64,000 bases of DNA. It comes from Candidatus Pantoea floridensis. GTDB taxonomy: Bacteria; Pseudomonadota; Gammaproteobacteria; Enterobacterales; Enterobacteriaceae. The position numbers were made by a program, and so were the translations under genes. Below are positions 10,955 through 20,310 of this stretch, piece by piece (positions within the stretch are counted from its first letter, which is position 1; each line of letters begins with the position of its first letter). A model generated the notes under the pieces. It was not told the DNA's origin. It saw nothing but the letters and a program-made list of their open reading frames with translations, and did not search any database. The DNA lies in the NCBI RefSeq assembly GCF_900215435.1, contig NZ_OCMY01000001.1, forward strand, positions 1,550,001 to 1,614,000, in the 5' to 3' direction.

Positions 10955-11023
10955 GTAGCGGCGCAATTTATTGCGCATTGTCGGGAATGGGCAATGAAAC
11001 AGCGCGATAAATCGCGCCGCTAC
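10955..11023. repeat. Inverted GTAGCGGCGC repeat element
   Basis: GTAGCGGCGC followed by an AT core and TTGCGC begins at 10955, and the mirrored end GCGCCGCTAC closes at 11023, with about 25 bases between the two palindromic halves. A shorter element of the same family lies at 33755-33794. This is a REP/BIME-like layout at the 3' end of panM. Confidence 0.7.
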
Positions 11024-11066
11024 GGGTCATTGCCTAATGAAATTACGGTGTTTCAGGCAATAAAAA

Positions 11067-11087
11067 GGGCGACTTAAAAAGTCGCCC
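11067..11087. terminator. Bidirectional intrinsic terminator between panM and rpoH
   Basis: GGGCGACTT (11067-11075) pairs perfectly with AAGTCGCCC (11079-11087) around a three-A loop. It is preceded by a run of A and followed by CGTTTTT. The T-runs on both strands suggest it ends both panM (plus) and rpoH (minus) transcripts. Confidence 0.85.
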
Positions 11088-11108
11088 CGTTTTTCCGCCT
11101 GAAAGTTA

Positions 11109-11966
11109 TCAGGCTTCAATCGCCACACGCAGTTTCTTCATGGCGTTCTTTTCCAGCTGACGCACGCGTTCCGCAGAAACACCGTATTTATCGGCCAGCT
11201 CCTGCAGCGTGGTCTTGTTATCATCATCCAGCCAACGGGCGCGGATGATATCCTGGCTGCGTTCGTCGAGGCTCAGCATTGCATCGCTCAGCTTGTCCGC
11301 AGCGTGTGCATCCCAGTTATCTTCTTCAATGCCATCGGCAAAGTCAGAGGTTTTATCCTGCAGATACAGCACTGGCGCCATCGCTTTGCCTTCGCCCGCT
11401 TCGTCATCAGACGACATGTCGAAGGTCATATCCTGCGCGGCCATGCGCGATTCCATTTCCAGCACATCTTTGCTGCTCACGCCCAGCTCGCGCGCAACCA
11501 TTTCCACTTCGTCCTGGTTGAACCAACCGAGACGCTGTTTGCTTTTACGCAGGTTAAAGAACAGCTTACGCTGAGCTTTGGTGGTCGCGACTTTCACGAT
11601 ACGCCAGTTACGCAGCACGTATTCGTGAATCTCTGCTTTAATCCAGTGCACGGCAAACGACACCAGACGTACACCGACTTCAGGATTGAAGCGACGCACC
11701 GCCTTCATCAGGCCGATGTTACCTTCCTGAATCAAGTCCGCCTGTGGCAAGCCGTAACCGGAGTAGTTACGAGCAATATGAACAACAAAGCGCAGGTGAG
11801 ACAGGATCAGCGTTTTAGCCGCATCCAGATCGCCCTGGTAATGCAGCCGCTCAGCCAATGCTTTTTCCTCTTCTGCCGTCAGCACCGGCCAGTTGTTGGC
11901 AGCCCGGACGTAAGATTCCAGGTTACCCAGAGGAGCAATCGCTAAAGTTTGCATTTCTTTGGTCAT
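11109..11966 (-). CDS. rpoH: Heat-shock sigma factor RpoH (sigma-32)
   Basis: Directs RNA polymerase to heat-shock promoters; 285 residues, full family length. The sigma-70 region 2 core [19 protein letters not shown] is at about 77-95. The sigma-32-specific RpoH box QRKLFFNLR is at 132-140. A C-terminal region 4 helix-turn-helix contains [20 protein letters not shown]. The start is ATG at 11966 with GAGGG seven bases upstream. In E. coli its mRNA folds into a thermosensor; the leader here is similar in places, but folding was not tested. Confidence 0.97.
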   Translation of the reverse strand: MTKEMQTLAIAPLGNLESYVRAANNWPVLTAEEEKALAERLHYQGDLDAAKTLILSHLRFVVHIARNYSGYGLPQADLIQEGNIGLMKAVRRFNPEVGVRLVSFAVHWIKAEIHEYVLRNWRIVKVATTKAQRKLFFNLRKSKQRLGWFNQDEVEMVARELGVSSKDVLEMESRMAAQDMTFDMSSDDEAGEGKAMAPVLYLQDKTSDFADGIEEDNWDAHAADKLSDAMLSLDERSQDIIRARWLDDDNKTTLQELADKYGVSAERVRQLEKNAMKKLRVAIEA

Positions 11967-12077
11967 TCAAACCCTCACAAATTCAATGGACTTGCTGCAC
12001 GTTTCCTTGCGCAGACGCTACATTATGTCAACGTCGCGAGAAAACCAGAAGCAATCTGTGCTACTTGGACGACAAAG

Positions 12078-12086
12078 TTATCCACA
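12078..12086. promoter_or_regulatory. Perfect DnaA box upstream of rpoH
   Basis: TTATCCACA matches the high-affinity DnaA consensus exactly. It lies about 110 bases upstream of the rpoH start, between rpoH and ftsX. E. coli rpoH promoters are reported to be repressed by DnaA, and the same flanking text (TTGAACTTGTGGATAA on the minus strand) recurs there as I recall. The regulatory role is inferred from that. Confidence 0.6.
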
Positions 12087-12205
12087 AGTTCAATAATAGC
12101 AGTGAATATTTTACACACAGATGACGGCGGGGGAAACAGGAGAATTCCTCTGCTCCCAGGTCGTCGGCAGCAGAGGAAGAGTATACCAAAAAACGTTGCT
12201 TTTGG

Positions 12206-13189
12206 TTACTGTGGCGTAAATCGGCGTAAATGTTGTACCGTCGCCAGCCATGCCGCAATCCAGCCAATGATGCCGGCAATCAGCAGTAACAGCAGTCCTT
12301 CATCCCAGGAAAAACCTTCCAGCACAAAGGTGGTACCAAATACCGTTGCCACTTGCGCCACCACCGATTGCAGGCGCAGCACCAGCACTTCCGAAAGAAT
12401 CAGCGATAGCACCGCACCGCCGAAACCTAATAGCGCACCGCCATACAGGAACGGACGCAGAATAAACCCATCGGTCGCGCCAATCAGCTTCTGTACGTTG
12501 ATCGTATCGCGACGCGCAAAGATGCTCAGACGAACGCTGTTGCCGATCACCAGGAACACCGCCACCACCATCAGCAGACCAATCATTGAGGCGATCTGGC
12601 CAACCAGCCCCGTGAGCGCTGCCAGACGTGAGAACCAGCTGTCATCCATGCGCACTTCATCAACGCCCTGCACTTTCGCTACGCGATCGCGCAGATTCGC
12701 CATGGTATCCGAATTCTGGAAGTTGAGTTTTGGCGTGATGATGGCCACCGCCGGCAGCGGATTCTGCTCCAGCATGTCCATGGAGCCGCCAAAGCCCGAC
12801 CAGTTGCGGAACTCATTCAGCGCTTCTTCACGCGTCAGGTAATTCACATTATCCACGCCATCCAGCTGCTTAAGCTGCGCGGTGACATTCTCTGCTGCGG
12901 TGTCATCCAGCGCTTTATCCAGATATACCGTCAGCTGCGGGGCGGGATACCACTGGGTCGCGGCTTGGCTTACGTTTTTCCACACCATGTAGCACACGCT
13001 CGGCAGCGTCAGTGAGATAGCAATCACCATCACCGTTAGCAGCGTCGCCAGCGGCTGACGCCACATATCGGACAGCGTGCCGCGCAGCGCGTAGCGCCAT
13101 TGCTCCTGCCAGCCACCCTTCAGCGCTTTACTTTTAGAAGGCTGCTTCGCTTTCGGCGCAGGTGCGCGCTTGTTGCGTTTATTGACCAT
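12206..13189 (-). CDS. ftsX: Cell division protein FtsX
   Basis: The membrane subunit of FtsEX, which senses divisome state and activates periplasmic amidases through EnvC; 327 residues. A basic cytoplasmic N-terminus rich in Lys and Pro is followed by a first membrane span at about 45-70. Next comes a periplasmic domain (about 75-200), then three further spans in the C-terminal third. Its start overlaps the end of ftsE by 11 bases. This is the conserved ftsYEX order upstream of rpoH. Confidence 0.96.
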   Translation of the reverse strand: MVNKRNKRAPAPKAKQPSKSKALKGGWQEQWRYALRGTLSDMWRQPLATLLTVMVIAISLTLPSVCYMVWKNVSQAATQWYPAPQLTVYLDKALDDTAAENVTAQLKQLDGVDNVNYLTREEALNEFRNWSGFGGSMDMLEQNPLPAVAIITPKLNFQNSDTMANLRDRVAKVQGVDEVRMDDSWFSRLAALTGLVGQIASMIGLLMVVAVFLVIGNSVRLSIFARRDTINVQKLIGATDGFILRPFLYGGALLGFGGAVLSLILSEVLVLRLQSVVAQVATVFGTTFVLEGFSWDEGLLLLLIAGIIGWIAAWLATVQHLRRFTPQ

Positions 13190-13847
13190 CGTGGCCTCCG
13201 TGCAGACGTCCCTGATTGAGCGTCATCACGCGATAATTTCGGCGCGCAATCAACCCCACATCGTGCGTTGCCATCAGCACCGTGACGCCAACGCGGTTGA
13301 ACTCTTCAAACAGGCGCAGAATGTCTTCCGACAGCGCATTATCGAGGTTACCGGTCGGTTCGTCCGCCAGCAGCACCGCCGGTTTGTTCACCACCGCGCG
13401 GGCAATGCCCACACGCTGTTGTTCACCGCCTGAGAGCTGAATCGGATAGCTTTTCGCTTTGTCGAGCAGGCCCACTTTATCCAGCGCGGCCGATACGCGG
13501 CGACGAATGTCTTCGCCGCTGGCACCGGAGATAATCAGCGGAATCGCCACGTTGTCATAGACCGAACGATCCATCAGTAAGTGGTGATCCTGGAAAATCA
13601 TGCCAATCTGACGTCGCAGGAAAGGGACTTCACTGTGACGCAAACGCGAAATATCATGGCCGCTAAACCAGATCTGCCCCGCACTCGGGCGCTCAATGCC
13701 ACAAATCAGCTTCAGTAAGGTACTCTTCCCCGCGCCAGAGTGGCCGGTCAGGAACGACATTTCACCAGGACGCAGATGAAAATCCACCCCCTGCAGCGCC
13801 TGACGTCCACCCAGGTAAGCTTTACTGACCTCTTCAAAGCGAATCAT
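13179..13847 (-). CDS. ftsE: Cell division ATP-binding protein FtsE
   Basis: The ABC-type ATPase that partners FtsX, 222 residues. Walker [10 protein letters not shown] is at 35-43, and [14 protein letters not shown] and [11 protein letters not shown] are intact. I chose ATG at 13847 because GAGGAA sits eight bases before it, giving [14 protein letters not shown] as in E. coli. An upstream ATG at 13856 overlaps the ftsY stop as ATGA, but the same GAGGA would then be only one base away. It overlaps ftsX by 11 bases. Confidence 0.95.
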   Translation of the reverse strand: MIRFEEVSKAYLGGRQALQGVDFHLRPGEMSFLTGHSGAGKSTLLKLICGIERPSAGQIWFSGHDISRLRHSEVPFLRRQIGMIFQDHHLLMDRSVYDNVAIPLIISGASGEDIRRRVSAALDKVGLLDKAKSYPIQLSGGEQQRVGIARAVVNKPAVLLADEPTGNLDNALSEDILRLFEEFNRVGVTVLMATHDVGLIARRNYRVMTLNQGRLHGGHDGQ

Positions 13848-13852
13848 CCCAA

Positions 13853-15271
13853 TCATTCCTCTCGGGCAAACAGTGCCTCAATAAAGTCTGCGGCCTTAAA
13901 CGGCCGTAAATCCTCGATGCCTTCCCCAACACCGATATAACGAATCGGAATGCCGAACTGATCGGCAACCGAGAAGATCACGCCGCCTTTGGCGGTGCCG
14001 TCCAGTTTGGTCAGGGCGATGCCGGTCAGGCCCACCGCTTCATGGAACAGTTTGGCCTGGCTGATAGCGTTTTGCCCGGTACTGGCGTCAAGCGTCAACA
14101 TCACCTCATGCGGCGCCTCTTCATCCAGCTTCTTCATCACACGGGTAATTTTTTTCAGCTCTTCCATCAGGTGCGATTTGTTTTGCAAGCGACCGGCGGT
14201 ATCGGCAATAAGGACATCGACATTGCGCGACTTAGCGGCCTGAATGGCATCAAAAATCACGGAGGCGGAATCCGCGCCGGTATGCTGCGCGACGACCGGA
14301 ATATTGTTGCGCTGGCCCCACACCTGCAGCTGTTCAACGGCCGCAGCACGGAAGGTATCGCCTGCCGCCAGCATGACGGATTTGCCCTGCGCCTGATACT
14401 GGCGCGCCAGCTTACCGATGGTGGTGGTTTTACCCACGCCGTTGACGCCAACCATCAGGATGACGAATGGCGTTTTGCCGCCCACTTCCAGCGGCTGGTC
14501 CACTTTTTCCAGAATGCCGGCCATTTCGGCTTTCAGCAGCCCATACAGCGCTTCAGCATCACGCAGCTGCTTGCGGTTGGCCTGCTGGGTCAGATTGGTG
14601 ATGATGCGGCGCGTCGTTTCAACGCCAACGTCCGCAATCAGCAGCTGCTCTTCCAGCTCCTCAAACAGGTCGTCATCAATCTTTTTGCCGCGGAACAGGC
14701 TGATAAAACCGGAACCGAGGTTTTCACGCGTTTTAACCAGGCTGCGCTTCAGACGGGCGAAAAAGCCCTCTTTGGTAGGACGCTCCTGCTCCTGGGTGAT
14801 AATGGGCGCAGCAGCCAGCGGCAGATCGCTAACGGTATCCTGAGGTTCCTCAGCCAGCTCAGCATCTTCTGCATAGGTTTCTGCCAGCGCCAGCGCTTCC
14901 AGCTCTTCGTCGCTTAAGGGGGCTTCTTCATCAACGTCTGGCGCATCAAGCGCCAGCTCTTCCAGCTGAGGCTCTTCTTCGATAGGTGCGACAACCGGCT
15001 GGACGATCTCTTCCGGCAGCACTTCTTCTTCGATGGCGGTTACCGGCTCGGCAATAACCTCTGGTTCAACCTGCTGATGTTCCGCAACCTGCTCGGTAAC
15101 CGCGACGGTGTCTTCAGCCTGCGCTTCGGCGCGATCTAACGCACTCTCTTCAACGGCGGGCTCAGGTGCCACCTCGGCAGTTTGCTGCTGCTCTTCAACA
15201 GGCTGTTGCGTCTCTTCTTCTTTGCCAAAGCCTAGCCAGGAAAAAAAGCCGCGTTTTTTCTCTTTTGCCAT
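13853..15271 (-). CDS. ftsY: Signal recognition particle receptor FtsY
   Basis: The SRP receptor GTPase that docks ribosome-nascent chains at the inner membrane, 472 residues. The N-terminal A domain (about 1-175) is very acidic, with many Glu/Ala/Val repeats, and starts with a basic amphipathic stretch. The NG domain follows, with G1 GVNGVGKTTT, DTAGR and TKLDGTAKGG. The length is slightly below that of E. coli (497) because the acidic domain varies. It is the first gene of ftsYEX, with rsmD divergent. Confidence 0.97.
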   Translation of the reverse strand: MAKEKKRGFFSWLGFGKEEETQQPVEEQQQTAEVAPEPAVEESALDRAEAQAEDTVAVTEQVAEHQQVEPEVIAEPVTAIEEEVLPEEIVQPVVAPIEEEPQLEELALDAPDVDEEAPLSDEELEALALAETYAEDAELAEEPQDTVSDLPLAAAPIITQEQERPTKEGFFARLKRSLVKTRENLGSGFISLFRGKKIDDDLFEELEEQLLIADVGVETTRRIITNLTQQANRKQLRDAEALYGLLKAEMAGILEKVDQPLEVGGKTPFVILMVGVNGVGKTTTIGKLARQYQAQGKSVMLAAGDTFRAAAVEQLQVWGQRNNIPVVAQHTGADSASVIFDAIQAAKSRNVDVLIADTAGRLQNKSHLMEELKKITRVMKKLDEEAPHEVMLTLDASTGQNAISQAKLFHEAVGLTGIALTKLDGTAKGGVIFSVADQFGIPIRYIGVGEGIEDLRPFKAADFIEALFAREE

Positions 15272-15377
15272 TGTGTGACCCTACTCCTCGATGGCTTATT
15301 CCCGGTAGCACGCTGTTCCCAGGGGATAAAATATGCATTTTTTTGCGGGGAGCCGCGTAAAAATCAGGTAATTACGC

Positions 15378-15394
15378 GCGCTCTACCAACTCAG
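15378..15394 (-). other. tRNA D-arm-like fragment in the ftsY leader
   Basis: On the minus strand, CTGAGTTGGTAGAGCGC matches the D-arm stretch CTCAGTTGGTAGAGCGC, common in enterobacterial tRNAs, at 16 of 17 positions. No anticodon arm or T arm follows, so this is not a tRNA gene. It may be a relic or a chance match. Confidence 0.3.
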
Positions 15395-15501
15395 TAGTCT
15401 AACACTTTCCAGCCAGCGCACCACAGCACCCTTTTTTAACGTTTCTTCTGCCCGCTACGCCCGTTAAACTACGCAACAAATTATGACGAGTTGTGAGCAA
15501 A

Positions 15502-16098
15502 ATGAGCAAATCCCCCCGCAGCAACGGCGCTGGCCAGATCCGCATCATTGGCGGCCAGTGGCGCGGCCGTAAATTACCGGTACCGGATAGCGCTGGCCTG
15601 CGCCCGACCACCGATCGCGTGCGTGAAACCCTGTTCAACTGGCTAGCGCCAGACATTCAGGACGCGCGTTGCCTCGACTGCTTTGCCGGCAGCGGCGCAC
15701 TCGGCCTTGAAGCACTCTCTCGTTATGCCGCATCAGCCACGCTGCTGGAGCTGGAACGTACTGTAGCGCAGCAGCTTTCGCAGAACCTGCAAACGCTGCG
15801 CGCCACGCAGGCGAAAGTGGTGCAAACCAACACGTTGCAGTGGCTGAGCCAGCCGGGCGAACCGTTTGACGTGGTGTTTGTCGATCCGCCGTTCCGTAAA
15901 GGCCTGTTACAGGAAACGTTGACCTTACTGGAGCAAAATGGCTGGCTGGCCGATGAAGCGCTGATCTATGTGGAAAGCGAAGTGGAAAACGGCACGCCCG
16001 TGGCACCGGCCAATTGGGATTTGTACCGCGAGAAAATCGCCGGCCAAGTGGCTTATCGCTTATATCAACGCCAACAGGAGAAGCAGAATGTGGCTTAA
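15502..16098 (+). CDS. rsmD: 16S rRNA (guanine966-N2)-methyltransferase RsmD
   Basis: Methylates G966 of 16S rRNA in the assembled small subunit, 198 residues. The SAM-binding motif FAGSGALGLE is at 61-70 and the catalytic motif reads VDPPF, the (N/D)PP(Y/F) signature of N2-guanine methyltransferases. ATG at 15502 gives MSKSPRSNGAGQIRIIGGQW; a GTG three codons upstream is possible. It is divergent from ftsY, as in E. coli, and its end overlaps the start of yhhL by 11 bases. Confidence 0.95.
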   Translation: MSKSPRSNGAGQIRIIGGQWRGRKLPVPDSAGLRPTTDRVRETLFNWLAPDIQDARCLDCFAGSGALGLEALSRYAASATLLELERTVAQQLSQNLQTLRATQAKVVQTNTLQWLSQPGEPFDVVFVDPPFRKGLLQETLTLLEQNGWLADEALIYVESEVENGTPVAPANWDLYREKIAGQVAYRLYQRQQEKQNVA

Positions 16099-16357
16099 TT
16101 TGGGTCGCTTGCTGATGATTTGCGTATGGGCATTTTTGCTGCTCAATCTGGTGCAGCCCTTCCCCACGCCGCTGCGCTATTTTGTGCATGTGGCGCTGTT
16201 CTTTATGGTGATTATGCACGGCCTGCAATTGGTGCTGCTGCGCGCCACTCAGGCAAAAGACGCGCCCAAACTGAGCGGCGTAACCCAGGCGAAGATCTTC
16301 TTCTTTGGCGTGTTTGAGCTGCTGGCGTGGCAGAAAAAGCATTATCCGAAGATGTAA
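16088..16357 (+). CDS. yhhL: YhhL family DUF1145 membrane protein
   Basis: A small inner-membrane protein of 89 residues, the same length as E. coli YhhL, beginning MWLNLGRLLMICVWAFL and ending in a cytoplasmic WQKK-type tail. Two to three hydrophobic spans are visible. The function is unknown. It starts inside the last codons of rsmD in another frame, so its translation is likely coupled to rsmD. A longer upstream frame (from 15968) only reads through rsmD out of frame. Confidence 0.9.
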   Translation: MWLNLGRLLMICVWAFLLLNLVQPFPTPLRYFVHVALFFMVIMHGLQLVLLRATQAKDAPKLSGVTQAKIFFFGVFELLAWQKKHYPKM

Positions 16358-16377
16358 TGAGTGCGTTTGGTGGCCAG

Positions 16378-16400
16378 GTCGCCGTGAATGGCGGCCTTAC
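16378..16400. repeat. GGTCGCC-family repeat overlapping the yhhM stop
   Basis: GGTCGCCGT/AATGGCGGCC followed by TTAC is a variant of the dispersed GGTCGCCAT...ATGGCGACCCTAC unit. Its TTAC end contains the yhhM stop codon (16397-16399 on the minus strand), so the repeat sits exactly at the end of that gene. Confidence 0.6.
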
Positions 16401-16753
16401 GGCGCTGGCGTAAAACTGACAAAGCGTGTCCCTTGCATTTTCAGCTCCCCTTTCACGCCCTTATCCATCTGATGATAATCACTGGCGTTGACCGTCACTT
16501 TGATATCGCTCGCGCCATTCAGTGGATGAAACCAGGCTTCATACTTCATCTCTTCTCCGGCAATGACTTCGCGCTGGCGTGAACGGCGATTAGGAGAGGG
16601 AAATTCGCGCTTAGTTTTCACTTCTACGCTCAAAGAGCGCACTGGAGAGGCATCGTTCACTGCGGTTTCGCGGCGCTGCTTGATAAACTGACGCGTCGCC
16701 AGAACGGCAATAATGGCCAGTACGATGAAAAAGATTAGCGGTGGTTTGCTCAT
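16397..16753 (-). CDS. yhhM: YhhM family DUF2500 membrane-anchored protein
   Basis: A 118-residue protein with a single N-terminal membrane span (residues about 4-20, LIFFIVLAIIAVLA) and a soluble region of about 95 residues, probably facing the periplasm, rich in charged residues. It matches E. coli YhhM (DUF2500), which has no assigned function. It converges on yhhL, and the yhhL-yhhM-yhhN order follows E. coli. Its last codons touch a dispersed repeat. Confidence 0.88.
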   Translation of the reverse strand: MSKPPLIFFIVLAIIAVLATRQFIKQRRETAVNDASPVRSLSVEVKTKREFPSPNRRSRQREVIAGEEMKYEAWFHPLNGASDIKVTVNASDYHQMDKGVKGELKMQGTRFVSFTPAP

Positions 16754-16917
16754 GATTTATCTCGTGCTTTGCGTTAAGTCGGAACGGGTAAAGACGACAA
16801 AGCATACAACCAGAGTCGGCTGATTGTCACATTTGGCGGCGGTAACTTACACTGAGTAAGTGATTTTGGGAAAATTCATCAAACTGGCGGACATTTCGTT
16901 CAGAAAAGGGAGAAAAC

Positions 16918-17547
16918 ATGCTTTGGTCTTTCCTTGCCGTACTTTTTTCCGGCTGGCTCTACGTCGATGCTTCATACCGCGGCCCGCAATGGCAGCGCTG
17001 GCTATTTAAACCTGTCACCTTGCTGTTGCTCGTTGCCTGGGCGTGGCAAGCGCCAACGCTTAACACCACCGATTATCTGATCCTGGCCGGTCTTATTGCC
17101 ACGCTGGTGGGTGATGCGCTGATGCTGCTGCCGCGTCAGCAGATGCTCTATGCATTGGGCGCATTTTTCCTGTCGCATCTGCTGTACACCATCAGCTTTG
17201 CCGCGCACATGACCATGAGTTTCTTCTGGCCGATTCCCCTCACCTTCCTGGTGATTGGCGTAATTGTTATCGGCGTTCTCTGGACCAGGCTGGAAGATCT
17301 ACGCTGGCCAATCTGCACCTTTATTGGCATGACATTGGTGATGAACTGGATGGCAGCGGAGAACTACTTCTTCCGCCCAACCGATTACAGTTTCTCGCTG
17401 CTTGTCGGCGCCGCGTTATTGCTGTTAGCCAACATTGTCTGGTTTTTCTCGCACTATCGCCGCCGCTTCAGCGCCGATAGCGCCATCGTCGCCGCCTGTT
17501 ACTTCGCCGGTCATTTTATGATTGTGCGCTCCCTGTGGCTTTATTGA
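16918..17547 (+). CDS. yhhN: YhhN/TMEM86 family membrane protein (lysoplasmalogenase-like)
   Basis: A very hydrophobic inner-membrane protein of 209 residues with about seven to eight spans. It belongs to the YhhN/TMEM86 family, whose animal members hydrolyse lysoplasmalogen. The conserved GDALMLLP stretch near residue 62 and [11 protein letters not shown] after it are family features thought to lie at the active site. Its bacterial substrate is not established. The start has GGAG about nine bases upstream. Confidence 0.88.
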   Translation: MLWSFLAVLFSGWLYVDASYRGPQWQRWLFKPVTLLLLVAWAWQAPTLNTTDYLILAGLIATLVGDALMLLPRQQMLYALGAFFLSHLLYTISFAAHMTMSFFWPIPLTFLVIGVIVIGVLWTRLEDLRWPICTFIGMTLVMNWMAAENYFFRPTDYSFSLLVGAALLLLANIVWFFSHYRRRFSADSAIVAACYFAGHFMIVRSLWLY

Positions 17548-17566
17548 AGAAAATCTCACCTTCAGC

Positions 17567-17598
17567 TTGACTCTGGAGTTGACTCCAGAGTGTAGCAT
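17567..17598 (+). promoter_or_regulatory. zntA promoter with ZntR (MerR-family) operator
   Basis: A -35 box TTGACT (17567-17572) and a -10 box TAGCAT (17593-17598) are separated by 20 bases, the over-long spacing typical of MerR-family promoters. A perfect inverted repeat, ACTCTGGAGT and ACTCCAGAGT (17570-17591), lies in the spacer and closely matches the E. coli ZntR operator. ZntR bound to Zn(II), Cd(II) or Pb(II) should untwist it and activate zntA. Confidence 0.9.
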
Positions 17599-17640
17599 TA
17601 GGGTGCGGGTGATATCCCGCCCCCTAATTCCGGAGGTTAT

Positions 17641-19917
17641 ATGCATCAACATGCCCATCCTTGCCGCTGTGGAAAGTCTCATCGCCAACCGCAGCCGCTG
17701 TGCTCGATTCGCAGCGTAACGCCCTCAGCCCTGAAAATCTCAGCCGCGCAGCCAGTTACGCCAGAAGGTGATTGTGGCTGCTGCGACAGCGATAGCGGCT
17801 CGTCCGGCGGCGAAAGCGACGCCGAAAGTGACAGGCCCGCACTCACTTCACACCAATTTCGCTGGCAGATTGCCGGCATGGATTGTCCCAGCTGCGCACG
17901 AAAAATCGAATCTGCCGTGCAACGCGTGCCGCAGGTGCAGCAAGCGCGGGTGATTTTCGCCAGCGAAAAACTGGTGGTGGATGCCGAAAACGATATCCGC
18001 AGCGCTATCGAACAAGCCGTAAAACATGCTGGCTTCACGCTGACCTCCAGCGATCCTCAATCGCCCCCACCACCGGAAAGCCGCTGGCAGGAAAATGCCG
18101 GTTTACTGCTGCTTGGCGTACTGATGCTCGCCAGCTGGCTGCTGAGCCAGGTTTCACCGCTTTGGGGCGATCGCCTGTTTATTGCTACCACGCTGATTGG
18201 TTTGGCCCCCATCGCGCGCAACGCCTGGCAACTGCTGCGCAGCGGATCGCCATTTAGTATTGAGATGCTGATGACCATCGCCGCCGCCGGTGCGTTGGTG
18301 ATTGGTGCCCACGCTGAAGCCGCCATGGTGCTGCTGCTGTTCCAGCTGGGCGAACGCCTGGAAGCCTACGCCGCCGCGCGCGCGCGTCGCGGCGTGACCG
18401 CGCTAATGGCGCTGCGTCCTGACACCGCCACGCGCATTGTCGGCACACAACGGGAAAATGTCCGCTTAGACGTGCTGCAGCCTGGTGATGTAATTGAAGT
18501 CGCGGCCGGTGGCCGTTTACCGGCGGACGGCGAGTTATTGCATGCCAGTGCCAGTTTTGATGAAAGCGCGCTGACCGGCGAATCGCTGCCGGTGGCGCGT
18601 GAGCCGGGTGAACAGATCATGGCCGGTGCCACCAGCCTCGATCGTCTGGTTACCTTGAAAGTGGTTTCCCAGCCGGGGCAAAGTGCTATCGACCGCATCC
18701 TGCAGCTGATTGAAGAAGCCGAAAGCCATCGTGCGCCGGTTGAACGCTTTATCGATCGCTTCAGCCGCATTTATACGCCGGCGATTATGCTGTTGGCGCT
18801 GCTGGTGATGGTGCTGCCACCGCTGCTCGGCGTTGGAGCATGGCTGCCGTGGATTTATAAAGGGCTAACGCTGCTGCTGATTGGTTGCCCGTGTGCGCTG
18901 GTGATCTCCACACCCGCGGCCATTACCTCTGGATTGGCCGCTGCCGCCCGTCAGGGCGCGCTGATAAAAGGCGGCGCGGCACTGGAGCGGCTCAGTCGCG
19001 TTAGCATGATGGCGTTCGACAAAACCGGCACACTGACCGCGGGCAAGCCACAGATCACCCATATTCAGTCGTTCGGTGGAACAGCGGAAAACAGCCTGCT
19101 CAGCATTGCCGCTGCCGTTGAACAGGGCTCCACGCATCCACTGGCGCGAGCCATTGTCACTGCAGCCGAGCGGCGTCAGCTTGCGATCCCTTCCGCTTCT
19201 CAGCAGCAAACCCTGGCGGGCAGCGGTATTCGTGCCGACATTGATGGCGTGACCTATCAGTTACTCACGCCACGTGAAGCCAGGCAGCTTAACGCAACTC
19301 AGCAGCAGCTGATTGCCGAGCTGGAAGCCCAGGGTCAAACCGTGGTGCTGCTGTTGCAGGATCAGCAGGTACTCGGCGCATTGGCGTTGCGGGATCAGTT
19401 GCGTGAAGAGGCGATAAGCGCACTCTCTCAACTGCAAAAACTGGGTGTAAATAGCGTGATGTTGACCGGTGATAACCCGCGAGCAGCCGCTGCCATTGCC
19501 GCCGAATTGCAGATTGATTATCGCGCCGGTCTCTTGCCCGCCGATAAAGTGGAAGCCGTGCGGCAATTAGGCGCACAACAATCGCTGGCGATGGTGGGCG
19601 ACGGCATCAACGATGCGCCTGCGATGAAAGCAGCGACGATCGGTATCGCGATGGGCAGCGGCACCGACGTCGCGCTGGAAGCCGCCGATGTAGCATTAAC
19701 GCAAAATCAGCTGGCGATTCTGCCGCGCACGATCGTGCTGGCACGGCGCACGCGCGCCATCATTCGGCAGAACGTGGCGCTGGCGCTGGGCCTGAAGGCG
19801 ATTTTCCTCGTCACCACGCTGCTCGGCTTTACCGGTTTGTGGCTGGCGGTACTGGCAGATTCCGGAGCCACCGCGCTGGTTACCGCGAATGCGCTGCGCT
19901 TGCTGCGTCAGCGTTAA
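17641..19917 (+). CDS. zntA: Zn(II)/Cd(II)/Pb(II)-exporting P-type ATPase ZntA
   Basis: An inner-membrane P1B-type ATPase that exports zinc, cadmium and lead; 758 residues against 732 in E. coli. The N-terminus is His/Cys-rich with a DCGCCD cluster at 44-49, followed by a heavy-metal domain with GMDCPSC at 79-85. The catalytic core has TGES at 312-315, the metal-transport CPC at 416-418, the phosphorylation motif DKTGT at 460-464, GDGINDAPA, and the last-span metal-ligand motif [16 protein letters not shown]. The start has GGAGG seven bases upstream. Its stop overlaps the tusA stop. Confidence 0.97.
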   Translation: MHQHAHPCRCGKSHRQPQPLCSIRSVTPSALKISAAQPVTPEGDCGCCDSDSGSSGGESDAESDRPALTSHQFRWQIAGMDCPSCARKIESAVQRVPQVQQARVIFASEKLVVDAENDIRSAIEQAVKHAGFTLTSSDPQSPPPPESRWQENAGLLLLGVLMLASWLLSQVSPLWGDRLFIATTLIGLAPIARNAWQLLRSGSPFSIEMLMTIAAAGALVIGAHAEAAMVLLLFQLGERLEAYAAARARRGVTALMALRPDTATRIVGTQRENVRLDVLQPGDVIEVAAGGRLPADGELLHASASFDESALTGESLPVAREPGEQIMAGATSLDRLVTLKVVSQPGQSAIDRILQLIEEAESHRAPVERFIDRFSRIYTPAIMLLALLVMVLPPLLGVGAWLPWIYKGLTLLLIGCPCALVISTPAAITSGLAAAARQGALIKGGAALERLSRVSMMAFDKTGTLTAGKPQITHIQSFGGTAENSLLSIAAAVEQGSTHPLARAIVTAAERRQLAIPSASQQQTLAGSGIRADIDGVTYQLLTPREARQLNATQQQLIAELEAQGQTVVLLLQDQQVLGALALRDQLREEAISALSQLQKLGVNSVMLTGDNPRAAAAIAAELQIDYRAGLLPADKVEAVRQLGAQQSLAMVGDGINDAPAMKAATIGIAMGSGTDVALEAADVALTQNQLAILPRTIVLARRTRAIIRQNVALALGLKAIFLVTTLLGFTGLWLAVLADSGATALVTANALRLLRQR

Positions 19918-20159
19918 GCGCCTTTTTTGATGAGAAACTGGTACGGCAGGCTTTCGGTCTGCTGTGCCAGCAGCTGATGTTCCATAAAACGGCAGAAACC
20001 GGGAATATCGCGCGTGGTGGCGGGATCATCGGCGATGATCAGCAAGGTTTCACCGGCCTGCATGCTGCGCACGGTTTTACGCACCATCATTACCGGCTCT
20101 GGACAGCGCAGGCCAAGGGCATCAAGCTGATGGTCAGGCGCAGAAAAGGGATCGCTCAT
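19914..20159 (-). CDS. tusA: Sulfur carrier protein TusA
   Basis: A small cytosolic sulfur carrier of 81 residues. It takes persulfide from IscS and passes it to TusBCD for 2-thiouridine formation in tRNA wobble bases. The family motif [14 protein letters not shown] is present, with the catalytic Cys at residue 19. The frame extends upstream to 20333, but the true start is ATG at 20159, giving the usual family length. The TAA stops of zntA and tusA overlap in TTAA, so the genes converge with no space between them. Confidence 0.96.
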   Translation of the reverse strand: MSDPFSAPDHQLDALGLRCPEPVMMVRKTVRSMQAGETLLIIADDPATTRDIPGFCRFMEHQLLAQQTESLPYQFLIKKGA

Positions 20160-20310
20160 GATTCTCTGTCTATGGTGGAAGATGGCCGCACATTTTAGCG
20201 TGTGAATTAGCCAACGCAAGGCGATAACGATTGCGTTAAAATTAACCATTGCATAAATTACGCAACGCGTTAAGATGCCGCCGATTTTTAAATTGCTACC
20301 ATATTTTGCC

